Shown here one piece after another: positions 10,475 to 16,820 of a stretch of 26,304 nt of DNA; within the stretch, counting starts at the first letter, position 1; every line of letters begins with the position of its first letter. The translations under genes and the position numbers were made by a program. The DNA comes from an uncultured Muribaculaceae bacterium (GTDB lineage: Bacteria > Bacteroidota > Bacteroidia > Bacteroidales > Muribaculaceae), in the NCBI GenBank assembly GCA_910587925.1, contig CAJUOC010000032.1:1-26304 (forward strand). Reading direction: 5' to 3'. The notes under the pieces are model-generated. The model was not told where the DNA came from. It ran no database searches and saw only the letters and a program-made list of their open reading frames with translations.

Positions 10475-10482
10475 TACATTTG
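10475..10482 (+). promoter_or_regulatory. Promoter -7 box for the NagB-like gene
   Basis: TACATTTG on the plus strand, 56 bp upstream of the ATG at 10539. The transcript would carry a purine-poor leader of about 50 nt, rich in A and C. It is divergent from the sigma-factor promoter. Confidence 0.55.
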
Positions 10483-10538
10483 TCATTAGAAAAACACAAA
10501 CACACCATACCCACCACACTGAAACTGACCCAACCGAA

Positions 10539-12524
10539 ATGAAAACCGATCTTAGCTCGCAGATTAAGCTCGACCGCATCCCTCGCCGGTACTACCATCC
10601 CGACAGTGAGATAGAGCTGGCCGCACTTACCCGCGAGGAAAAAATCTTCACCCGCATCTTTGAGAATGCCGCCGACGGCGCCGACTTCGTCGCTTCGGAG
10701 ATGGTACGCTACATCAACCGCTACGTACAGCAGAAGGGCAAGTGTGTGCTCGCCCTCGGCGCAGGCGTCAGCACCCACCGCGCATACGCCAGCCTCATAC
10801 GCATGTACCGCGAGAGCAAGGTGTCGCTCAAAAATGTGGTGATATTCAACATCGACGAGTTTTTCCCCCTCGTGCCCGGCGGCCCCTCGACCCTGCGCGT
10901 ACTCAACGATATCCTGCTCAGCCACACCGATATCGAGCCTGCCAACATCCGCACCATCAATCCCGAGGTCACCAAGGAAGACATGTATGAGTACTGCCGC
11001 GACTACGAGCAGGCCATCGCAAACGCCGGCGGCATCGACGTGGTCGTATGCGAGATAGGCTCCAACGGCTCCATCGCCTTCAACGAGCCGGGCAGCGCCG
11101 CCACCAGCGATTGCCGCCTCGTGCTGCTCAGCAACGATACCCGCCACCAGCTCTCATCCGACTACAAAGACGACCAGGTACCCTCCACGGCCATCACCCT
11201 CGGCATCGGCAACATCCTCCAGGCCAAGCGCATCATCACCATGGCATGGGGCGAAAACCGCGCCGGCATCATCCGCAAGGTAGTCGAGGAGCAGGCCACC
11301 ACCCAGGTGCCCGCCTCGCTCCTTCAGGGTCACCCCCACGTAAAGGTGGTCACCGACCTGGGCGCAGCCGAGGAGCTTACCCGCATAAGCCGTCCCTGGC
11401 AGGTCACCTCGGCCGAGTGGAACGACAAACTTATCCGCCGCGCCATCGTATGGCTCTGCAACCAGACCGGCAAGCCCATCCTCAAGCTCACCGACAAAGA
11501 CTACAACGACCACGGCCTCGGAGAGCTCCTCGCCCTATACGACTCGGCATACAACGTCAATATCAAGGTATTCAACGAGCTCCAGCACACCATCACCGGC
11601 TGGCCCGGCGGCAAGCCCGACGCCGACGACACATACCGCCCCGAGCGCGCCAAGCCCTATCCCAAGCGAGTGATAGTATTCTCGCCCCATCCCGACGACG
11701 ACGTCATATCGATGGGCGGCACCCTCAAGCGCCTCGTCGATCAGCACCACGACGTGCACGTCGCATACGAGACCTCCGGCAATATCGCCGTGGGCGACGA
11801 AGACATGATGCGCTACTTCCTGATGATGGACAAGATTGCCCCCGTCTTCGGTTTCGACAAATCAGGCTACGAGAAGCTCTCGACAGAAGTCACAGAGTTT
11901 GTCAAAGCCAAGAAGCCCGGCGATATGGACAATGCCGACATCCGCGAGATAAAGACCATGATACGCCAGGCCGAAGCCACCATCGCCTGCAACTATATCG
12001 GCGTCAAGCCCGGCCACATCCACTTCCTGCGCCTTCCCTTCTACGAGACCGGCACCATCAAGAAGGGCGAGCTCACCCAGCGCGACGTCGATATCGTCAA
12101 GTCGCTGCTCGAGGAAGTCAAGCCCCACCAGATATTCGTCGCCGGCGACTTGGCCGACCCCCACGGCACCCATAAGGTATGTACCGATGCCGTCCTCGCC
12201 GCCATCGACGAGCTCAAAGACGAAGAGTGGATGAAAGACTGCCGCATATGGATGTACCGCGGCGCCTGGGCCGAGTGGGAAATCGACCACATCGAGATGG
12301 CCGTACCCATCTCCCCCGAGGAGCTCCGCTTCAAGCGCAACTCCATCCTCAAGCACCAGAGCCAGATGGAAAACGCCCCCTTCCTGGGCGACGACGACCG
12401 CCTCTTCTGGCAGCGCGCCGAGGAGCGCAACCGCGCCACCGCCCAGCTCTACGAGAGCCTTGGTCTCGCCTCCTACGAAGCCATCGAGGCATTTGTCGAG
12501 TACATCCCCATCCGCACCGAGTAA
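10539..12524 (+). CDS. NagB-like protein fused to PIG-L/LmbE deacetylase domain
   Basis: 661 residues in two parts. Residues about 1-330 are homologous to glucosamine-6-phosphate deaminase. The FNIDEF motif (103-108) keeps the Asp equivalent to E. coli Asp72, but in the GSNGSIAFNEP segment (174-184) Asn176 and Ser178 replace the catalytic Asp141 and His143 of E. coli NagB, while Glu183 (Glu148) is kept. Residues about 378-610 are a PIG-L/LmbE-type zinc deacetylase with SPHPDDD (about 383-389) and the later DPHGTH (about 541-546), the expected metal ligands. This matches the long NagB-like proteins of Bacteroidales (such as BT_0258, from memory). Probable role: binding and deacetylating an N-acetylamino sugar derivative, with the deaminase half acting as a sensor or binding module; this is inference. 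It has its own promoter and terminator. Confidence 0.9.
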   Translation: MKTDLSSQIKLDRIPRRYYHPDSEIELAALTREEKIFTRIFENAADGADFVASEMVRYINRYVQQKGKCVLALGAGVSTHRAYASLIRMYRESKVSLKNVVIFNIDEFFPLVPGGPSTLRVLNDILLSHTDIEPANIRTINPEVTKEDMYEYCRDYEQAIANAGGIDVVVCEIGSNGSIAFNEPGSAATSDCRLVLLSNDTRHQLSSDYKDDQVPSTAITLGIGNILQAKRIITMAWGENRAGIIRKVVEEQATTQVPASLLQGHPHVKVVTDLGAAEELTRISRPWQVTSAEWNDKLIRRAIVWLCNQTGKPILKLTDKDYNDHGLGELLALYDSAYNVNIKVFNELQHTITGWPGGKPDADDTYRPERAKPYPKRVIVFSPHPDDDVISMGGTLKRLVDQHHDVHVAYETSGNIAVGDEDMMRYFLMMDKIAPVFGFDKSGYEKLSTEVTEFVKAKKPGDMDNADIREIKTMIRQAEATIACNYIGVKPGHIHFLRLPFYETGTIKKGELTQRDVDIVKSLLEEVKPHQIFVAGDLADPHGTHKVCTDAVLAAIDELKDEEWMKDCRIWMYRGAWAEWEIDHIEMAVPISPEELRFKRNSILKHQSQMENAPFLGDDDRLFWQRAEERNRATAQLYESLGLASYEAIEAFVEYIPIRTE

Positions 12525-12549
12525 TCCCACCCAGGCATAAAATCCATAC

Positions 12550-12585
12550 AAATGCCGGCGCTTACCCCAAAAAGCGCCGGCATTT
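12550..12585 (+). terminator. Terminator hairpin after the NagB-like gene
   Basis: A perfect 14-bp stem (12550-12563 with 12572-12585) with an 8-base loop starts 25 bp after the stop codon and is rich in GC in its middle, with AAAT/ATTT ends. The T-rich flank (atttctttg) on the 3' side also contains the -33 element of the tRNA promoter, so the terminator and the next promoter abut. Confidence 0.85.
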
Positions 12586-12586
12586 C

Positions 12587-12617
12587 TTTGCCGGTTCAGA
12601 AAAAAGCCGTACCTTTG
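12587..12617 (+). promoter_or_regulatory. Full Bacteroidota-type promoter of tRNA-Gly(CCC)
   Basis: TTTG at 12587-12590, a 19-bp spacer, and TACCTTTG at 12610-12617 make a complete match to the TTTG-N19-TAnnTTTG pattern. The predicted transcript start lies about 5 bp before the mature tRNA 5' end. This is the best single piece of evidence in the window for the phylum. Confidence 0.85.
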
Positions 12618-12629
12618 CCCCATACCGAT

Positions 12630-12702
12630 GCGGTAGTAGCTCAGTCGGTAGAGCATCAGCTTCCCAAGCTGAGGGTCGCGGGTTCGACCCCCGTCTACCG
12701 CT
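12630..12702 (+). tRNA. tRNA-Gly, anticodon CCC
   Basis: A full 73-nt cloverleaf: acceptor stem 12630-12636 with 12695-12701 and discriminator T12702, D-arm GCTC/GAGC, anticodon stem TCAGC/GCTGA with loop TTCCCAA (anticodon CCC, reading GGG), five-base variable loop and T-arm GCGGG/CCCGT with loop TTCGACC. The 3' CCA is not encoded. No copy of its 3' end was seen nearby, so there is no sign of use as an integration site. Confidence 0.96.
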
Positions 12703-12711
12703 CATGATATA

Positions 12712-12752
12712 ATGCTTTGGATTAGCAGTTTATGTCTGTTTGTCTAAAGCAT
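12712..12752 (+). terminator. Weak terminator hairpin after tRNA-Gly(CCC)
   Basis: ATGCTTTGGA (12712-12721) pairs with TCTAAAGCAT (12743-12752), ten pairs with one G-U, around a 21-base loop, and is followed by TTCTTTAATAT. The stem is AT-rich and the loop long, so it may be weak. Confidence 0.4.
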
Positions 12753-12819
12753 TTCTTTAATATATCAACCGCCGAAATCGGGCCTCCGATGGCTAATCAA
12801 GGCAGAAGTTCCACAAAAT

Positions 12820-12835
12820 CGTCACATATGTGACG
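12820..12835. promoter_or_regulatory. Perfect 16-bp palindrome, possible operator
   Basis: cgtcacatatgtgacg is a perfect inverted repeat with no spacer. Its half-sites resemble CRP/FNR-family half-sites in inverted order (TCACA-TA-TGTGA). It has no clear promoter beside it, so the regulator and target are unknown. Confidence 0.35.
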
Positions 12836-13029
12836 GACGCTGTTGCGGCTTTAGTCGCAATCTATGGCCTGCGAGCGATGCTTTTGCCGACGATAAGCGA
12901 CTGTCGATTTTGTTGTCGATTTTGGCCGCCATCGTGGCGAGGATTAGGGCAGTTACAAGTTTTTCATAACTTTGTATGATTATATTTGTTATGTCCGGCT
13001 TAGTCTGCGAAGATAAACGGCCTGGCCTT

Positions 13030-13061
13030 TTTGCATCTTTGCAAAGATTGTGTTATCTTTG
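13030..13061 (+). promoter_or_regulatory. Promoter with a palindrome in its spacer (candidate RNA gene)
   Basis: TTTG (13030-13033), a 20-bp spacer and TATCTTTG (13054-13061) fit the Bacteroidota consensus. The spacer holds a perfect 14-bp palindrome, atctttgcaaagat (13035-13048), placed where a bound repressor would block polymerase. Confidence 0.55.
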
Positions 13062-13065
13062 CGAC

Positions 13066-13297
13066 TGAAAACCTTTCGGGGGCTTGTGGATTGTCAACCA
13101 CTTCAGCCAATTGCAGCCCCCAGGCATCAGCGACGGAGTATTATTTTAACCGTCCATTTGCCCACATTAAACGCTATTTCTATACGCATAATATGGAAAG
13201 GTTTCGCGGCTACTTCAATCGCAAAGGCTGGAGGCTTGCCGCATCACCTTTCAACCTTTGAACCCTTGACCGCTGCAACGGTTGAGGGTTTTATTTA
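13066..13297 (+). ncRNA. Candidate structured small RNA, about 230 nt
   Basis: Between the promoter at 13030-13061 and a terminator at 13261-13297 there is no plausible protein, but there are several possible helices: 13069-13077 with 13196-13204 (9 bp, perfect), 13078-13084 with 13115-13121 (7 bp, GC-rich), 13086-13089 with 13098-13101, and 13206-13210 with 13238-13242. I do not recognise tmRNA, RNase P RNA or SRP RNA signatures. A 6S-like or trans-acting RNA is possible but not shown. Two overlapping frames of 76 and 82 codons exist here; their products look like chance translations. Confidence 0.35.
13261..13297 (+). terminator. Intrinsic terminator of the candidate small RNA
   Basis: aacccttgaccg (13261-13272) pairs with cggttgagggtt (13279-13290), twelve pairs including two G-U, with a six-base loop, followed by a T-rich tail (TTTTATTT, 13288-13295). 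No convincing gene other than the candidate RNA lies upstream to need it. Confidence 0.7.
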
Positions 13298-13423
13298 AAT
13301 GTACTCTTGCAATTTCATCGGGCCACAGTCTCCGATGTCAATCGCGCTCGTCCTGATTAGGGGCGCATAGTAAAAATGGGCGCACAGTAAACAGCCTGTG
13401 TTTATGCGACATCATGCGGCAGC

Positions 13424-13729
13424 AAAAGCGCGGAGCGCTGACCATTAAGAGTAACACGGGGTTGCGCTGCGCTCCACCCCGTGTTACCCGCGGCCACTTC
13501 GATAAGTGGAAGGTCGTTAGACCTGACACTTTTTGCTCTGCGCCTCATTAAGGGTCAGCGCTCCGCGCTTCTGCAGTCGGGTGCGGGTCGGAGGTCACGG
13601 GGTTGTGCTGCGCTCCACCCCGTGTTACTCATAATGGCCAGCGCTCCGCGCTTCCCAAGTTACTATGCGTTGTTACAGTGCGTGTGGCTAAATGGGGGGG
13701 GCTCAACTTGGTCAACGCTCCGCGCTTTT
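13424..13729. repeat. Cluster of REP-like palindromic elements in mirrored modules
   Basis: Two kinds of unit alternate. A 33-bp hairpin (arms CACGGGGT/ACCCCGTG, middle with GCTGCGCTCC) occurs at 13455-13487 and 13596-13628 with one mismatch; the first extends to 12-bp arms at 13451-13462 and 13476-13487. An 18-20-bp unit ggtcagcgctccgcgctt occurs inverted at 13424-13443 and direct at 13553-13570, 13636-13653 (one change) and 13710-13729 (one change). Each hairpin is joined to a short unit through a similar spacer (actc-t/a-taatgg), so 13424-13487 is a mirrored copy of 13596-13653. This is the arrangement seen in REP/BIME elements mobilised by REP-associated tyrosine transposases (family knowledge); no transposase is in the window. 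Confidence 0.8.
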
Positions 13730-13814
13730 CCGGGTCGGTATCCCGTTGATATTGTCGGAACCGGAAATTTTGCAAAAGCGTTGCATCGAATTTTCTGCTT
13801 GAGAGGAAAATCGC

Positions 13815-13822
13815 TATATTTG
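13815..13822 (+). promoter_or_regulatory. Promoter -7 box for the AKR-GH43 operon
   Basis: TATATTTG lies 20 bp before the ATG at 13843 and matches TAnnTTTG. No convincing -33 TTTG lies 19-20 bp upstream. Confidence 0.5.
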
Positions 13823-13842
13823 CCTGTATAAATCTATAATTG

Positions 13843-14811
13843 ATGGAATACAGATATTGCGGGCGGAGCGGGCTGCAGCTTCCGGTAATCTCGCTCGGCT
13901 TATGGCATAATTTCGGCGATGACACTCCGCTAGCTGTGCAGGAGGAAATCATCCTGCGGGCTTTTGACCGTGGGGTGACTCATATTGATCTGGCCAATAA
14001 TTACGGGCCGCCGGCGGGTAGCGCGGAGAGCAATTTCGGCCGCATCATGGCGCGCGGGCTGCATACCCACCGCGATGAGATTGTGGTGTCGTCGAAGGCG
14101 GGCCACTACATGTGGCCGGGCCCTTATGGCGACTGCACCTCGCGCAAGAATACTTTTGCGAGTCTGCATCAGAGTCTGCGCCGCACGGGGCTGGAGTATT
14201 TCGATATTTTCTACAGTCACCGTTATTGTCCCGAGGTGCCGCTTGAGGAGACTGTGCAGGCGCTCGTCGACATCGTGCGTCAGGGCAAGGCTCTGTATGT
14301 GGGGCTGTCGAAATATCCTGCTGATATAGCTGCGCGGGCATGCGCCATGATGGAGGAGCAGCATGTACACTGTCTGATATATCAGGACCGCTACAATATG
14401 GTGTGCCGCAAGCCCGAGGCCGCGCATACCCGGATGGTCGCCGACTGTGGCCTGGGATTCATCGCTTTCTCTCCGCTGGCGCAGGGGCTGCTCACTGCCA
14501 GGTATATAGACGGTATCCCCTCCGACTCGCGCGTATATCGCGAGGGCGGCTTCCTGCATAAGGAGGATATCACGGAGGAGTGGGTGGCCAAGGCGCGCCG
14601 GCTCAACGTGATTGCTGCCGACCGCGGTCAGTCGCTGGCGCAGATGTCGCTTTCGTGGCTGCTCGCCCGCAAGGGTGTCACCTCGGTCATAGCCGGGGTA
14701 AGCTCGACGCGTCAGCTCGACGATAATCTTGCGGCGGTCGAGGCGCGTCCTTTTTCAGACGGAGAGCTGGATGCCATCGACTCAATACTGGGTGACTCAA
14801 TCAGTCTATAA
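13843..14811 (+). CDS. Aldo/keto reductase, YghZ/AKR14-like
   Basis: An NADPH-dependent aldo/keto reductase with a TIM-barrel fold, 322 residues, close to the E. coli YghZ group (L-glyceraldehyde 3-phosphate reductase). The catalytic tetrad is complete: Asp49 and Tyr54 in HIDLANNYGPP, Lys85 in SSKAG, and His126 in YSHR. The LSKYP segment and the late AGVSSTRQLDDN segment fit the cofactor-binding part of the family. It begins at ATG 13843 (a TTG directly before it is also in frame). GH43 starts 13 bp downstream, so the pair may handle a released sugar or aldehyde. The physiological substrate is unknown. Confidence 0.88.
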   Translation: MEYRYCGRSGLQLPVISLGLWHNFGDDTPLAVQEEIILRAFDRGVTHIDLANNYGPPAGSAESNFGRIMARGLHTHRDEIVVSSKAGHYMWPGPYGDCTSRKNTFASLHQSLRRTGLEYFDIFYSHRYCPEVPLEETVQALVDIVRQGKALYVGLSKYPADIAARACAMMEEQHVHCLIYQDRYNMVCRKPEAAHTRMVADCGLGFIAFSPLAQGLLTARYIDGIPSDSRVYREGGFLHKEDITEEWVAKARRLNVIAADRGQSLAQMSLSWLLARKGVTSVIAGVSSTRQLDDNLAAVEARPFSDGELDAIDSILGDSISL

Positions 14812-14824
14812 TCTATTATAATCA

Positions 14825-15802
14825 ATGAGAAAAGTACTTACCACTCTGTGCGGGGCGTGTGCCTTGATGGCCGCCGCCGCGGGGCAATACCGTATCCCCA
14901 CCGACTCTATCCGGCTCAGCGATCCCTGTGTGCTTGCCGACAGTGCCTCGGGTCTGTATTACATGACCGGCACCGGAGGCAAGCTCTGGAAGAGCCCCGA
15001 CCTCGCTATGTGGGACGGCCCCTACGATGTGGCTCGCCCTGACACTGCGTCGTGGATGGGCCGCGACCCGATGATATGGGCCGCCGAGCTTCACCGCCAC
15101 GGCGACAAATACTATTACTTTGCCACCTTTACCAACCGTGATGTGATGATTGATACCGTGGCCGGCACTCCCATCGAGCGCCGCGCGTGCCATGTGCTGG
15201 TGGCCGACCGCCCCGGCGGTCCTTACCGCCCGGTGTCGGACTGCGACTACCTGCCGGCCGACAAACCTACGCTCGACGGCACGCTGTGGGTTGATACCGA
15301 CGGCAAGCCTTACATGGTATACTGCCATGAGTGGCTTCAGAACAACAACGGCACCATCGAGAAAATCGAACTGTCGCCCGACCTGAGCCGCAGCCTGGGC
15401 GAGGGCCGCATACTCTTCCGCGCCAGCGACTCGCCCTGGAGCCGCGAGCGTTTTGAAGGCGGTCGGGTAGGGCCCAACCGCGTCACCGACGGCCCCTGGC
15501 TCTTTCGCACGGCCACCGGGCGCCTCGGCATGATATGGACCAGCTGGATATACAATGTGTATACACAGGGCGTGGCATACTCCGAGAGCGGCACGCTCGA
15601 CGGCCCCTGGGTGCAGGAGGCCGAGCCGGTGACGCCGCCCGATTTTGGCCACGGCATGATATTTACAGACTTTGCCGGGCGCACGCTGCTGTCGTGTCAC
15701 AGCCATAAGGATGTGGACGGTCAGTATGTGCGCGTGCCTCACTTCTTTGAGGTGGACCTCAGCGGCGACAAGCTCCGCGTCGCAGGGCTGTGCCGTCCCT
15801 GA
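14825..15802 (+). CDS. Secreted glycoside hydrolase, family 43-like
   Basis: A 325-residue five-bladed beta-propeller enzyme of the GH43 type, likely acting on arabinose- or xylose-containing glycans in the periplasm. Residues 1-20 form a signal peptide ending in AAAAG/Q with no lipobox Cys. The general-base Asp is Asp33 (LSDPCV), the pKa-modulating Asp is Asp151 (LDGTLW), and WAAE (85-88) corresponds to the WAPE motif. At the usual catalytic-acid position the motif is TDGP (221-224), with Asp222 where Glu is canonical; Glu169 in CHEW is another conserved acid. Similar TDG motifs are, from memory, common in one Bacteroidetes GH43 group, so this need not mean loss of activity. It lies 13 bp after the AKR gene and ends before a strong hairpin. 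Confidence 0.82.
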   Translation: MRKVLTTLCGACALMAAAAGQYRIPTDSIRLSDPCVLADSASGLYYMTGTGGKLWKSPDLAMWDGPYDVARPDTASWMGRDPMIWAAELHRHGDKYYYFATFTNRDVMIDTVAGTPIERRACHVLVADRPGGPYRPVSDCDYLPADKPTLDGTLWVDTDGKPYMVYCHEWLQNNNGTIEKIELSPDLSRSLGEGRILFRASDSPWSRERFEGGRVGPNRVTDGPWLFRTATGRLGMIWTSWIYNVYTQGVAYSESGTLDGPWVQEAEPVTPPDFGHGMIFTDFAGRTLLSCHSHKDVDGQYVRVPHFFEVDLSGDKLRVAGLCRP

Positions 15803-15811
15803 CACGTATCG

Positions 15812-15862
15812 ATACAACAGCGAGGGCTGCTCCAATGCTATGGGCAGCCCTCGCTGTTGTAT
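15812..15862. terminator. Perfect 19-bp hairpin between convergent genes
   Basis: Bases 15812-15830 are the exact reverse complement of 15844-15862, with a 13-base loop. It starts 10 bp after the GH43 stop and ends 10 bp before the DUF362 stop on the other strand. Neither side has a T run, but position and stem strength suggest a bidirectional terminator or mRNA 3' end stabiliser. Confidence 0.7.
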
Positions 15863-15872
15863 GGAATGGCTA

Positions 15873-16820
15873 TCAGTCGAGACTGATGATTTCGTAGTCG
15901 GTGGTGCCCAGCCCGATTGCCTCGGCGTGGTCGATGGTATGCAGACCATGGCGGCTGCTGATGCGCTCTTTGAGAGCCTCGGGGTCGCTGCCGTGTGTGG
16001 CGGTCATGTTGAAGATGATGTCGCAGCATGCTTTATCGAGGGCGACGGGGTCGGTCGAGGCCAGTATGCCGTAGTCGGCCAGGGCGACGTCGGCCGGATG
16101 AGCCACACAGTCGCAGTCGACCGACATATTGTTCATCACGTTGATATATACGATATTGTCGCCGAAGTAGTCGGCCACAGCCTGCGCGGCGGCAGCCATA
16201 GACTCCAGGAATACGTCCTGAGGAGCGATATTGTCCCATATGCCCTCGACCGTCTCCAGCTTGCCGCCGGTATGTATATATGCCTTGCCGTCGGCCGATG
16301 CCACTCCGATGCTCGCATTTTTCAGCGCGCCGCCGTAGCCTCCCATCGGGTGGCCCTTGAAGTGCGACAGATTGACCATATAGTTATATCGGGGCAGATG
16401 GCTGCCCACGATGTCGTACTTGATATGGCGGCGGTCGCGCACCGGTATGCGCATCTGGCCATCCTCGTCCATCAGGTCGACCGGCGCGATGGTGTCGAAC
16501 CCATGCTCGTGCACCGTGCGGCGGTGTGCCTCAAATGTATTGCGCTTGCCGCCGTAGGCCGTGTTGCACTCCACGATAGTGCCGTGTACACTGTCGACCA
16601 GCGCGCGTATGAGCGTCGGCTTAAGGTAATTGGGGTTGCCGGCCTCGCCGGTGCTGATTTTCACTGCCACGCGGTGGCCGTCGGCGGGACGGCCCAGCGC
16701 CTTGTACACTTTCACGAGCGCCTCGGGCGAGATGTCGCGGGTAAGATAGACTTTCGACTGCGCCGCTGCGGCGGCCACGGTCATAGCGGCGAGGGCCGCA
16801 GCGATATACTTTTTCATCAT
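15873..16820 (-). CDS. DUF362 family protein, exported
   Basis: 315 residues of the DUF362 family, whose biochemical role is not established. An N-terminal signal peptide (1-20, ending AAAAAQ) predicts a periplasmic location. The body shows family-like segments: VAVKISTGE, VECNTAYGG, NLSHFKGHPMGGYGGALKN and STDPVALDKACCD. The ferredoxin-like Cys clusters found in some DUF362 proteins are absent; Cys pairs occur as DCDC and CC. The ATG at 16820 overlaps the stop codon of the CMD-cupin gene as ATGA; an adjacent ATG at 16817 is an alternative. Coupling suggests the two exported proteins work together, perhaps in a redox or aromatic-compound reaction. Confidence 0.82.
   Translation of the reverse strand: MMKKYIAAALAAMTVAAAAAQSKVYLTRDISPEALVKVYKALGRPADGHRVAVKISTGEAGNPNYLKPTLIRALVDSVHGTIVECNTAYGGKRNTFEAHRRTVHEHGFDTIAPVDLMDEDGQMRIPVRDRRHIKYDIVGSHLPRYNYMVNLSHFKGHPMGGYGGALKNASIGVASADGKAYIHTGGKLETVEGIWDNIAPQDVFLESMAAAAQAVADYFGDNIVYINVMNNMSVDCDCVAHPADVALADYGILASTDPVALDKACCDIIFNMTATHGSDPEALKERISSRHGLHTIDHAEAIGLGTTDYEIISLD

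Larger units (their letters stand above)
12703..13842. other. Gene-poor 1.1-kb intergenic region, lower in GC than its surroundings
   Basis: No reading frame here looks like a real protein: the longest frames (60-120 codons) have no recognisable domain and some run through palindromes. The first part (12753-13020) is AT-richer and contains a 16-bp palindrome at 12820-12835 and several TAnnTTTG-like words. The middle (13030-13297) has the look of a small transcription unit. The last part (13424-13729) is a cluster of REP-like palindromes. The AKR promoter lies at the right end. The region may be the remains of decayed mobile DNA, but no transposase or integrase fragment is recognisable. Confidence 0.7.

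Noticed and set aside
13031..13298. Two overlapping small plus-strand frames (76 and 82 codons)
   Set aside because: Both begin upstream of the predicted transcript start, lack a sensible composition, and extend through the terminator. A noncoding RNA fits better.
13694..13701. A run of eight G as a second slippage switch
   Set aside because: It lies in noncoding DNA among the REP-like repeats, with no gene start or promoter element that its length would change.
12630..13842. Integration site or genomic island next to tRNA-Gly(CCC)
   Set aside because: No direct repeat of the tRNA 3' end and no integrase gene were seen in the window.
13338..13952. Minus-strand frames crossing the REP-like cluster
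   Set aside because: Their translations are mainly the palindromic repeats read as peptide, a common artefact of such elements; one also runs antisense into the AKR gene.
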